DNA from: DAOUMF01 sp034408935
GTDB lineage: Bacteria; Chloroflexota; Dehalococcoidia; SM23-28-2; RBG-16-64-32
Direction of reading: 5' to 3'
Length of the DNA: 64,000 nucleotides
NCBI GenBank assembly: GCA_034408935.1
Contig: DAOUMV010000020.1
Coordinates: 114,928-178,927 of the forward strand
The first letter of the stretch is position 1; each line of letters opens with the position of its first letter. Of this stretch, positions 16,795-24,700 are shown piece after piece. The translations under genes were made by a program, and so were the position numbers. The notes below the pieces were generated by a model. The model searched no databases. It worked only from the letters and a program-made list of their open reading frames with translations, and was not told where the DNA came from.

Positions 16795-17937
16795 TTATGG
16801 GCCGCTGTCGGTAGTGGCGGCGCCGCTGGCCACCGCCTGGTAGCATTCCAGAACGCGGGCGCTGACGCGCTCCCAGCTGTAGTGCTCGGCCCGCAGGGGG
16901 CCTGCGCCGCCCATACGCTCGCGCAGAGCGACGTCGGACAGGAGGCGCTCCACGGCCGCGGCTAGGGCGTCGGCGTCCCGCGGCGGCACCAGCAGCCCTT
17001 GCACCCCGTCCTCCAGCACGTCGGCGAAGCCCTCGATATCGGAGGCGACGATGGGCGTGCCCGCCGCCATCGCCTCCAGCAGGACGATGCCGAAGCTTTC
17101 GTGACCGGTGCTCGAAGCGCAGTAGACGTCGGCCGTCTTGTAGTATCGTGGCAGCTCCTCGTACGGGATCAGGCCCGTGAATACGACGTCCTCCAGTTGG
17201 TGTCGCTGGACAAAGCGGTGGCAGGCGGCGCGCATGCCGGCGTCCGGCCCCACCACGATGAGCCTGATGTCCGGTCGCTCGCGTTTGAGGCGTGCGTAGG
17301 CCTGGAGCAGGTATTGCAGCCCCTTGCGCTTTTCCTGGCGGCCCACGAATAGGATGTTCCTCTTGCTATCCATGTACCTGGGTATCGGCAACACATCTGA
17401 GGCGAAGTGCGGGTAGTCGATGCCGTTGGGTATGATGCGGTAACGGTCGGCGAAGTAGCGGCTGATCATCTTGAGCGCCGCCCTGGAGACGGCGATGCGG
17501 CCTTGGATGCGGTCCCACCACGGCTTGATGAGGAAGCGGGAGTAGGCGTACAGGCGGCTGCCGCCCTCGCGGGTGGCGTGGAGGGTGGCCACCAGGTTGG
17601 AGTCTGCGTAGCGCAGGAACTGGAACGGCAGAAGCGGCATGAACGGCTCGTGCACGTGCACCACGTCGAAGCGCTCGCGGGCGAGGAACGACTTGACGCG
17701 TGGGCCGAGGTTGAACGAGAGGCATACGTTGGCCACGGAACCGCTGGCGGGCAGCCCGATGACGTGCTCGCCGATGACCGTCAGGTAGTCGCAGCGGTGG
17801 GACCAGCGCCGCGAGGAGGGGGCGACGATGTGGACCTGGTGTCCGGAGCGGACGAATTGCTCCGCTAGCTGCGTGACGTGGCTGTTGACGCCGCCGGGCA
17901 CGGCCCAGTCGTAGGGGCTGACGAGGGCGATTCTCAT
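16795..17937 (-). CDS. pimA: GT4 glycosyltransferase, PimA-like phosphatidylinositol mannosyltransferase
   Basis: A 380-residue GT-B glycosyltransferase that probably adds mannose from GDP-mannose to phosphatidylinositol at the inner membrane face. The N-terminal loop PGGVNSHVTQLAE (14-26), the HEPFMP segment near 112, and the donor-site block ESFGIVLLEAMAAGTPIVAS near 275 closely follow mycobacterial PimA. Order and neighbours (pgsA, acyltransferase, ino1) also match that cluster. It overlaps the PHP gene by four bases (ATGA). A related GT4 enzyme with another acceptor cannot be excluded. Confidence 0.82.
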   Translation of the reverse strand: MRIALVSPYDWAVPGGVNSHVTQLAEQFVRSGHQVHIVAPSSRRWSHRCDYLTVIGEHVIGLPASGSVANVCLSFNLGPRVKSFLARERFDVVHVHEPFMPLLPFQFLRYADSNLVATLHATREGGSRLYAYSRFLIKPWWDRIQGRIAVSRAALKMISRYFADRYRIIPNGIDYPHFASDVLPIPRYMDSKRNILFVGRQEKRKGLQYLLQAYARLKRERPDIRLIVVGPDAGMRAACHRFVQRHQLEDVVFTGLIPYEELPRYYKTADVYCASSTGHESFGIVLLEAMAAGTPIVASDIEGFADVLEDGVQGLLVPPRDADALAAAVERLLSDVALRERMGGAGPLRAEHYSWERVSARVLECYQAVASGAATTDSGP

Positions 17938-18710
17938 CGGAACGAGAAGATACGCTTGACGAAGCTACCGGCGGTGGGCCCCCAGCCCAGCGTCCGCGGC
18001 GTCACCATGAGGCCGCGCCAGGATTGCCGCAGCACCTGCCAGGGCCCGATCTCCAGCAGCGTCGGGCGATGCCCGTTGGCCCCGCGGCAGGTGCGCTCCC
18101 GTATGCTGCGCCGCAGTTCCTCCGGGCTGCGGCCAGGAAACTCTGTATAGGCGCTACCGATCACCTTCAGGAAATGAGCGTCGCTGCCGCCCACCTCCGC
18201 CAGATGGAAGCGCTCTCGGTTAAGGTCGGCGGCCCGCTTGAGGCTCCTCCGTGCCAGCGGCGACTGGTTGGCGGTCTCCAGCCCGTCCAGGTATACGCCA
18301 TCCCGATCGGAGCTGGCGATGCGGTCCAGGGCCTTCTCCCCCAGGGAAATCGTGAGTCGGCTCAGTGGGTGGGCGGCGATGGCCAGCCCTCCCTGGCGGT
18401 GCACGGCCTCCAGGACCTCCCCTACGGGCCGTAGCGAGGGCAGCGGCTCCTCTACGAACAAGGCGACGATATGGCCTTCGATGGCCGTCACCTCCATGCC
18501 GGGAACGATCTGGAAGCGGTATCTGCCTTGAGCCCAAACTTCACGCGTCTGCACGGACCCCCGCAGGTCATCGTGGTCCGTGATGGCGATGACGTCCAGG
18601 TCGGTCTCTGCCTCCACGTAATCCAGGATCTCTCGTGGGGAGGCCATGCCGTCGCCGACGGCGGTGTGGACATGGAGGTCGGCCTTGCCGGGGCGGTCGC
18701 CTTCGCTCAC
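17934..18710 (-). CDS. PHP-domain phosphoesterase (TrpH/YciV-like)
   Basis: A 258-residue metal-dependent phosphoesterase of the PHP family. Motifs in order are DLHVHT (11-16), AITDHDDL (about 42-49), GMEVTAIEGH, AIAAHPLSR and GGSDAHFL, giving the usual His/Asp trinuclear site. Relatives cleave nucleotides (RNase AM type) or histidinol phosphate. It is coupled by four-base overlaps to both its upstream acyltransferase and downstream pimA genes. It could therefore remove the phosphate from phosphatidylinositol phosphate or inositol phosphate; this is inference from position only. Confidence 0.85.
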   Translation of the reverse strand: MSEGDRPGKADLHVHTAVGDGMASPREILDYVEAETDLDVIAITDHDDLRGSVQTREVWAQGRYRFQIVPGMEVTAIEGHIVALFVEEPLPSLRPVGEVLEAVHRQGGLAIAAHPLSRLTISLGEKALDRIASSDRDGVYLDGLETANQSPLARRSLKRAADLNRERFHLAEVGGSDAHFLKVIGSAYTEFPGRSPEELRRSIRERTCRGANGHRPTLLEIGPWQVLRQSWRGLMVTPRTLGWGPTAGSFVKRIFSFR

Positions 18711-19624
18711 GCTTTCTCCTCTGCGGCCACGGGCGGGCGCGCAGACGGGGCCGTCTCCCTATCCCAGATGGATTCCAGCACCACCCACTGGTCGGGGTGG
18801 TCCCGCAGGTGCCGCTCCAGGCGGGAGAGAAAGCGCAGGGTGTTAGTGCGGGCGTCTCTCTCCATGTCGCCCGTTCGCTCCATCTCCAGAGGCTCCTCCA
18901 GGTACGCGTCGATGCCGCCCTGCTTGGTGCGGATACAGAAGGAAGGAATGACCGTCGCACCCGTGCGTAACGCCACCTCTATGGGCCCCGTGGGGATTAG
19001 TGCCTCCTCTCCGAAGAAGGGGAGAGAGGCCTTTGGGCCTTCGATGTCGCGGTCTCCCATGAGGGCAACGACGCCGCCCTGTCTCAGGGTCTGGATGGCC
19101 CGCCTCACCCCGGCGAATCCCACCGGCGCCACGGAGTGACCCTTACAGGCGCGTAGGGAGTCTACCAGGCGGGAGAGCCTTGCCGGCCGAAGGGGTTCGG
19201 TGAGGGCGAACACCTTCACTCCCCTGGGCAACATCCCCTGGGCGCCAAGCTCCGGATTACCCAGGTGACCGCTCACCACGATCACCCCCTTCCCCGCTGC
19301 CACCGCGGGAAGGACGTGCTCGTCGAAGCCGTGGTAGCGGAGGCGGCGCCGGTAGAAGTCGTCCACGTCCATGTATGGCATCCGTACGAGGTCGACGTAG
19401 TACTTGGCGACGTTGACGAAGACCTTGCGAGCGGCCGCCCTCACCTCCCTGTCCGGCGCTTCCCTGCCCATGACATGGCGGAGGTTGTTGATGACGTCGC
19501 GCCGGCGAGCTGGAGAGAGCCAATACACCAGCCGCCCCGCGATTTGGGCCACTGCGTAGCCGACCCGCAGCGGCAGGCGTCCGAGCGTGTGAATCGCTAT
19601 CAGGAAGAGAATGTACTTCCACAT
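18707..19624 (-). CDS. LpxL/PatA-like lysophospholipid acyltransferase
   Basis: A 305-residue membrane-associated acyltransferase of the HtrB/LpxL superfamily. The catalytic His-x4-acid motif is SGHLGNPE (H120, E125); a membrane-facing N-terminal helix precedes it, and MGDRDIEGPKASLPFFG near 205 is typical. In the mycobacterial pimA cluster the same fold (PatA) acylates the mannose of PIM. Here the substrate is inferred to be an inositol-mannoside or a lysolipid. A short gap separates it from ino1, and it overlaps the PHP gene by four bases. Confidence 0.82.
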   Translation of the reverse strand: MWKYILFLIAIHTLGRLPLRVGYAVAQIAGRLVYWLSPARRRDVINNLRHVMGREAPDREVRAAARKVFVNVAKYYVDLVRMPYMDVDDFYRRRLRYHGFDEHVLPAVAAGKGVIVVSGHLGNPELGAQGMLPRGVKVFALTEPLRPARLSRLVDSLRACKGHSVAPVGFAGVRRAIQTLRQGGVVALMGDRDIEGPKASLPFFGEEALIPTGPIEVALRTGATVIPSFCIRTKQGGIDAYLEEPLEMERTGDMERDARTNTLRFLSRLERHLRDHPDQWVVLESIWDRETAPSARPPVAAEEKA

Positions 19625-19651
19625 GCGTCTGACGGCCCTGGCAGGCTTTCG

Positions 19652-20791
19652 CTATTCGGAGGGGGAGGCGCCGTTGCTTCCCTGGATGAACTCCTCGGTC
19701 AGGATGCGTGCCTGCTCGTCCGTGAACTGCTTCGGTGGTGACTTCATGAAATAGGCGCTGGGACCCGTCAAGGCGCCTGAGATGCCTCGGTCCAGAGCCA
19801 GCTTGGAGCAGCGGATGGCGTCGATGACGACACCGGCGGAGTTGGGGCTGTCCCACACCTCCAACTTCGCTTCCACGTTCAGGGGGACCTCGCCAAAGCT
19901 GGTGCCCTCCATCCGGATGTGGCACCACTTGCGGTCTTGGAGCCAGGGCACGTAGTCGCTTGGGCCGATGTGGACGTTGCCTTCGGGCATTTCGTGATCC
20001 AGTTGGGAGGTGACAGCGCTCGTCTTGGAGATCTTCTTTGACATGAGACGCTCTCGCTCGAGCATGTTTAGGAAGTCGGTGTTGCCTCCGAAGTTAAGCT
20101 GGTAGGTGCGCTCCAATCGGACCCCGCGATCCACGAACAGCCGGGTGAGGATTCGGTGCAGGATGGTGGCCCCCACCTGGGACTTGATGTCGTCGCCGAT
20201 GATGGGGAGGTTTCGCTCCTCAAAACGGCGCCCCCAGTACTTCTCGCGGGCGATGAAGACGGGGATACAGTTGATCAGGGCACAGCCAGCCTGGAGTATC
20301 TGCTCCACGTACCACTTGGTTGCTTCTTCGCTTCCCACCGGCAAGTAGTTGATGACCACCTGCGTCTCAGTGTCGCGGAGTATCTTGACGATGTCCGCTG
20401 TCGGTCCTGGCGCCTTGCGGATCACGGTGGACAGATACTTGCCGATGCCGTCGTGGGTCATGCCACGAGAAACAGGAACGCCCTGGTGGGGCACATCCGC
20501 GAACTTGTAGGTGTTGTTGGGCGGCGTGAAGATCGCTTCCGAGAGATCCTTGCCCACCTTGTTGGCGTCGATATCGAAAGCGGCCACGAACTCAATGTCG
20601 CTTATGTGATAGCTTCCCAGGTTGGCGTGCATCAGCCCTGGCACGTTGGCGTTGCTATCTACTCCCCTGTAGAAGTGCACACCCTGCACCAGCGACGATG
20701 CGCAGTTCCCGACGCCGATTATGGCAACGTTGATCTTGCCCACGGACGTTCTCCTTCTGGTTCTCTGCCGCGATCTACGGGCGCCTGGCAT
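19652..20791 (-). CDS. ino1: Inositol-3-phosphate synthase
   Basis: A 379-residue NAD-dependent enzyme turning glucose 6-phosphate into inositol phosphate. The N-terminal Rossmann motif is VAIIGVGNCASSLVQG. NYLPVGSEEA, GDDIKSQVGAT, FGGNTDFLNM and the catalytic-region SKKISKT follow, all very like the actinobacterial form. ATG 20791 has GGAGG six bases upstream. GTG 20743, which starts at the Rossmann strand, has AAGGAG and is a real alternative (363 residues). It leads the phosphoinositide operon. The close resemblance to actinobacterial Ino1 suggests transfer, which a tree would test. Confidence 0.93.
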   Translation of the reverse strand: MPGARRSRQRTRRRTSVGKINVAIIGVGNCASSLVQGVHFYRGVDSNANVPGLMHANLGSYHISDIEFVAAFDIDANKVGKDLSEAIFTPPNNTYKFADVPHQGVPVSRGMTHDGIGKYLSTVIRKAPGPTADIVKILRDTETQVVINYLPVGSEEATKWYVEQILQAGCALINCIPVFIAREKYWGRRFEERNLPIIGDDIKSQVGATILHRILTRLFVDRGVRLERTYQLNFGGNTDFLNMLERERLMSKKISKTSAVTSQLDHEMPEGNVHIGPSDYVPWLQDRKWCHIRMEGTSFGEVPLNVEAKLEVWDSPNSAGVVIDAIRCSKLALDRGISGALTGPSAYFMKSPPKQFTDEQARILTEEFIQGSNGASPSE

Positions 20792-20864
20792 ACTAATCCT
20801 CCGAGCGCTTGGCCTGACAACGCCCAGGCTATTCTACAGCAAGAAGAGGATAGCCTCATCCTCT

Positions 20865-20899
20865 AAAGAAAAGACCAGGCCAACTGACGCTGGCCTGGT
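20865..20899 (-). terminator. Rho-independent terminator after the DUF5679 gene
   Basis: On the minus strand, a perfect 9-bp stem (ACCAGGCCA/TGGCCTGGT; 20874-20882 with 20891-20899) with an 8-base loop is followed by CTTTTCTTT. It separates the small DUF5679 gene from ino1. Confidence 0.8.
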
Positions 20900-21023
20900 G
20901 TCCTCTTGCGCGTTGCCCAATCAGGTGGTTGTAGTGCCTCCCACACAGAAGGAGAGAATACACCACGCCCTGACGGGTGGGGATGAGCTTTGGCGATCGG
21001 GGTTGCTGAGGCTCGGTAGAGGT

Positions 21024-21164
21024 CTATCCCTTGCCGATCCGGTACATTTTGGTGCCACACACGGGACATTCGCCCTGGGTGGCCGGCCGGCCGTTCTTCA
21101 GGACCGTCGGCTTGGCGTTGCGCATCTCTCGCTTGGTTCGGCACTTGAGGCAATAAGCCTGCAT
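21024..21164 (-). CDS. DUF5679-type small zinc-ribbon protein
   Basis: A 46-residue protein. Two CxxC knuckles (YCLKCRTK at residues 4-11 and CPVCGTK near 34-40) enclose NAKPTVLKNGRPATQGE, the DUF5679 pattern. It probably binds one zinc; its function is unknown, though related knuckles occur fused to topoisomerase I. AAGGGGG lies eight bases before ATG 21164. It has its own terminator downstream and is too short for many gene finders. Confidence 0.85.
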   Translation of the reverse strand: MQAYCLKCRTKREMRNAKPTVLKNGRPATQGECPVCGTKMYRIGKG

Positions 21165-21288
21165 GTCAAACCCCCTTGCTGGGTCTGCTATACCTGTCCG
21201 TTCTGATGGCCAAGCATACGCGTTTTCAGAAGCTTGTCAAGAGGACAGTCGCCCAAATAGGAGCCAAATACGAACTTTCCGTATCCCC

Positions 21289-22215
21289 TTAGAAGGCCGG
21301 ATGGGCAGGCGCGAACACTTTGTGTGGCCTCCATCGAGTAGAGCTGGCATCGTAGAGCAGGATGGCCACGAACGACCCGTCCTCCCCATAGGCGCGGCAG
21401 CGCTCGCCGTCCTGAGGGTTGTCAAAGCGCTGAAACGGCGGGAAGCTGGCCTCCAGGAGGTTGCCGTGGCGGACATCCTTCTCCGCCTCTGTATCCAGAT
21501 AGACCGCGGAGATGTGGCCCAGGCCGTAGTCCAGGGGTAGCAGGTGGTCTTGCCAGGTGCCATCGGCGAAGGCCGTCTCCAGCCGCTCCGGGGAGATGGC
21601 GTCCTCCGCGCTGAATGGGCCTACGACGGTGCGCCGCAGGGCCTGAAGGTGGGCGCCGCAGCCTAGGAGGCGTCCCAGGTCATCAGCCAGAGTGCGGATG
21701 TAGGTCCCTTTGCCGCATTGCACCTCTATCTCGACCAGGGGTGGCCGGAAGGAGATGAGGTCGATGCGCTCGATCCTGGATTTGCGGGGGCGCAGTCTGA
21801 CGGGCTTGCCGGCCCGGGCCAGGCGGTAGGCCGGCGTGCCGCCAACTTTGACGGCGCTGTGGCTGGGCGGTACCTGCTGCTTCTGCCGTTCCAGTGCCTC
21901 CAGGGCGGCTCGCAGGTCTTCTTCGCTCACTGCTTCCGTGTTCCCCTCGAACACCGCTGTGCCGTCAGAGTCGTAGGTATCCGTGGCGACTCCAAGGCGG
22001 ACGGTGCCGCGATAGGTCTTGGACAGCTCCATTAGGTGCTCGCTGACCCGCACTGCCTGGCCTAGGCACACCAACAGGACGCCAGTGGCGATCGGGTCCA
22101 GCGTGCCGGCGTGTCCTGTCTTCTTGATTCCGGATAGCCTGCGTACGAGGGCGACGATCTGGAAGGAGGTGCTGCCCGCAGGCTTGTCCACGTTGAGGAT
22201 GCCCTGAGGGCTCAT
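21289..22215 (-). CDS. truB: tRNA pseudouridine-55 synthase
   Basis: A 308-residue enzyme that makes pseudouridine 55 in the T loop of tRNAs. GHAGTLDPIATG carries the catalytic Asp (D40). KTYRGTVRLG, the YIRTLADDLG motif and a C-terminal PUA-like part follow. The start ATG shares one base with the rbfA stop (TAATG), so it is translationally coupled as the last gene of the nusA operon. Confidence 0.96.
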   Translation of the reverse strand: MSPQGILNVDKPAGSTSFQIVALVRRLSGIKKTGHAGTLDPIATGVLLVCLGQAVRVSEHLMELSKTYRGTVRLGVATDTYDSDGTAVFEGNTEAVSEEDLRAALEALERQKQQVPPSHSAVKVGGTPAYRLARAGKPVRLRPRKSRIERIDLISFRPPLVEIEVQCGKGTYIRTLADDLGRLLGCGAHLQALRRTVVGPFSAEDAISPERLETAFADGTWQDHLLPLDYGLGHISAVYLDTEAEKDVRHGNLLEASFPPFQRFDNPQDGERCRAYGEDGSFVAILLYDASSTRWRPHKVFAPAHPAF

Positions 22216-22568
22216 TAGTCCCCGCGCCCCTGTGGTAGGTGCTTCATCAGGTCCAGGACGTGAGCTGCTTCCGCCATGCTCTCGTCGAGGGTGAAGTGGA
22301 TGTCCGGTGTTCTGCGGATAGTGAGCCGGCTGGTAAGCTGCCGTCGGATGAAGGGCGCGGCGTGGGTCAGGGCGTCCATGGTGGCTGTCTTGGCGTCGGC
22401 ATCGCCCATGACGCTTACGTAGACGGTGGCGGCGGCCAGATCAGGGGATGTGCGGACCCGGGTGAGGGTCACGATCTCGGCCAGGCGCGGGTCGCGCAGC
22501 TCGCGCAGGATGAGTTCGCTGATCTCCTGTCGCAGGAGGACGTTCAGTCGCTGGAGGCGTCGGCTCAC
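22215..22568 (-). CDS. rbfA: Ribosome-binding factor A
   Basis: A 117-residue KH-fold factor that matures the 16S rRNA 5' region of the 30S subunit. It begins MSRRLQRLNVLLRQEIS and shows the RDPRL..VTLTRVRTSPDL segment and the C-terminal PDIHFTLDES typical of RbfA. It lies 51 bases after infB and is coupled to truB, the usual order in many bacteria. Confidence 0.95.
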   Translation of the reverse strand: MSRRLQRLNVLLRQEISELILRELRDPRLAEIVTLTRVRTSPDLAAATVYVSVMGDADAKTATMDALTHAAPFIRRQLTSRLTIRRTPDIHFTLDESMAEAAHVLDLMKHLPQGRGD

Positions 22569-22619
22569 GGCTGTTCCCCGTATCTTCAGGATTGTGGGCC
22601 TGGTGAAGGGCGGCGGGGG

Positions 22620-24395
22620 CTAGGCCTCCGTCTCGGTGTGGAAGGCCTCGATGATGTCTCCCTCCTGGAAATCACTGAAGCCTTCCACGCCGACGCCACA
22701 CTCCACTCCGGCCTGCACCTCACGCACGTCTTCTTGGAAGCGACGCAGGCTGGAGACGCGGGATGTCCGTACCACTTCCTCGCCCCGCTTGACCCGCACC
22801 TGGGAGTTGCGCCGGATGAGGCCGTCGGTGACCATACAGCCGGCTACGCGACCGCCGCGCACCCGGAATATCGCCCGCACCTCGGCGTGGCCATCCATGA
22901 CCTCCTGGGTGATGGGCTCCATGATGCCTGCAAGGGCGCTTTCGACGTCCTCGATGAGCTGGTAGATGACGTTGTAGTGGCGGATGTCCACCCCCTCGCT
23001 GTCCGCCACTCGCACGGCGCCGGGCTCTGTTCGCACGTTGAAGCCGATGACGATGCCCTGGGAGGCGCGGGCCAGCATGACGTCCGATTCGCTGATCTTG
23101 CCGGTGCCGGTATGGATGACCCTCACGCGGGCCCGCTCCGAGCTCAGGCCCTCCAGCGCCTGCTGGACAGCCTCCACGCTGCCCTGGACATCGGCCTTGA
23201 GGACAACGTTGAGCTCCTTGGCCTTGCCGACGGCGACGTCGCCGGAGAAGGCCTCCAGAGTAGCGCCGCCCTGGGCTGCGGTGGTGCGCTCTCGCTCTCG
23301 GGCCTCCATCTCCTCGCGGGCAGCCCGTTCGTCAGCGACGACTTCTAGGACGTCGCCGGCACGGGGGACGTCGGACAGGCCCATGATTTTCGCCGGCGTG
23401 GAAGGTCCTGCCTCCTGGACCCGTTGCCCCTTCTCGCCGAACATCGCCTTGACGCGGCCCCAGGTATTGCCGGCGATGACCACGTCGCCCACCTTCAGGG
23501 TGCCCGTCTGGACGATGGTGGTGGCCATGGCGCCGCGGGAGGGGTCAAGTTCCGCCTCAATGATGGTACCCTGGGCGGGACGGTCCGGGTCCGCCTTCAG
23601 TTCGGATATTTCGGCTACCAGGAGGATGTGCTCCAGCAGGTCTTGCAGCCCCTCTTTGGTCTTGGCGGATACCGGCACGGCGATGACATCGCCGCCCCAC
23701 TCCTCGATGACCAGCTCCCGTTCCGCCAGTTGCTGCTTCACGCGCTCAACGTTGGCGTCCGGGAGGTCGATCTTGTTGATGGCGACGATGATCGGCACCC
23801 CGGCTGCCTTGGCGTGGTCGATGGCTTCCAGGGTCTGGGGCATGACGCCGTCGTCGGCAGCCACAACCAGGACCGCGATGTCGGTGACGGTGGCGCCGCG
23901 GGCGCGCATAGCGGTGAACGCCTCATGCCCCGGCGTGTCGATGAAGGTGATCCTCTGGCCCTTTGCCTCAATCTGGTAGGCGCCGATGTGCTGGGTGATT
24001 CCGCCCGCCTCACTGTCTATGACGTTCGTCTCGCGGATGGCGTCCAGAATGCTGGTCTTGCCGTGGTCAACGTGGCCCATGACGGTGACTGCGGGCGGCC
24101 TGGGCTGCAAGTTGGCAGCCTCCTCCTCGACCTCCCTGCGCTCCACGGCTAGCGCTTCCTCTTCCCGGGGCTGAGGCTGGAGCCCTAGCTGACGGGCCAC
24201 GGCCGCCGCCGCCTCATAGTCCACGCTCTCGTTGATGTTGGCCATGACGCTGTTTTTCATCAGTTCCTTGATTACCTCTATGGCTGAGGTGTTCAGGAGT
24301 TCAGCCAGGTCACGCACCACCACGGTGGCGGGTATCTCCACCGTCTGGGAAGCTGCGCTTGTGCCTGAGGGGCTGGTCGTCTGCTGTGAGTTCAT
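22620..24395 (-). CDS. infB: Translation initiation factor IF-2 (short form)
   Basis: A 591-residue GTPase that places initiator tRNA on the 30S subunit and promotes subunit joining. A short N-domain (about 100 residues) precedes G1 GHVDHGKTS (107-115). DTPGHEAF, NKIDLP and domains II, III and C2 complete the factor. The long N-terminal extension of proteobacterial IF-2 is absent. The start overlaps the ylxR stop by four bases. Confidence 0.97.
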   Translation of the reverse strand: MNSQQTTSPSGTSAASQTVEIPATVVVRDLAELLNTSAIEVIKELMKNSVMANINESVDYEAAAAVARQLGLQPQPREEEALAVERREVEEEAANLQPRPPAVTVMGHVDHGKTSILDAIRETNVIDSEAGGITQHIGAYQIEAKGQRITFIDTPGHEAFTAMRARGATVTDIAVLVVAADDGVMPQTLEAIDHAKAAGVPIIVAINKIDLPDANVERVKQQLAERELVIEEWGGDVIAVPVSAKTKEGLQDLLEHILLVAEISELKADPDRPAQGTIIEAELDPSRGAMATTIVQTGTLKVGDVVIAGNTWGRVKAMFGEKGQRVQEAGPSTPAKIMGLSDVPRAGDVLEVVADERAAREEMEARERERTTAAQGGATLEAFSGDVAVGKAKELNVVLKADVQGSVEAVQQALEGLSSERARVRVIHTGTGKISESDVMLARASQGIVIGFNVRTEPGAVRVADSEGVDIRHYNVIYQLIEDVESALAGIMEPITQEVMDGHAEVRAIFRVRGGRVAGCMVTDGLIRRNSQVRVKRGEEVVRTSRVSSLRRFQEDVREVQAGVECGVGVEGFSDFQEGDIIEAFHTETEA

Positions 24396-24697
24396 GACAC
24401 CTCGGCGACTATGCGTTCCGCTCCGTACCGCAGGAGGGCTTCACGGTCGTCCGCGGAGAGCCTGGTCCTGAGGGAGTTCTCCAGCCGGCCCTTCTTGAGA
24501 GCGTGTTCCCAGCACTCGGGAGTGTGACACAGGTAAGCGCCGCGTGCCGGCCGCTTGCCGGTGGGATCGACCTCGACCGCGCCGGTGGATGTGCGCACCA
24601 GGCGGATCAACTCCCGCTTGGCCGCGGCTGAACCGCAGCCGACGCAGGTTCGCTGGGGCACGTGTTTGGGCCGCGGTCTAGCTCTTGCCGCAGTCAT
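24392..24697 (-). CDS. ylxR: YlxR-family RNA-binding protein (RnpM)
   Basis: A 101-residue protein with the YlxR signature PQRTCVGCG near residue 14, GKRPARGAYLCHTPEC around 67, and a Lys-rich helix. Members bind RNA; the Bacillus protein has been tied to RNase P regulation. It lies between nusA and infB, as in most Gram-positive bacteria, and overlaps infB by four bases. Confidence 0.93.
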   Translation of the reverse strand: MTAARARPRPKHVPQRTCVGCGSAAAKRELIRLVRTSTGAVEVDPTGKRPARGAYLCHTPECWEHALKKGRLENSLRTRLSADDREALLRYGAERIVAEVS

Positions 24698-24700
24698 CGC

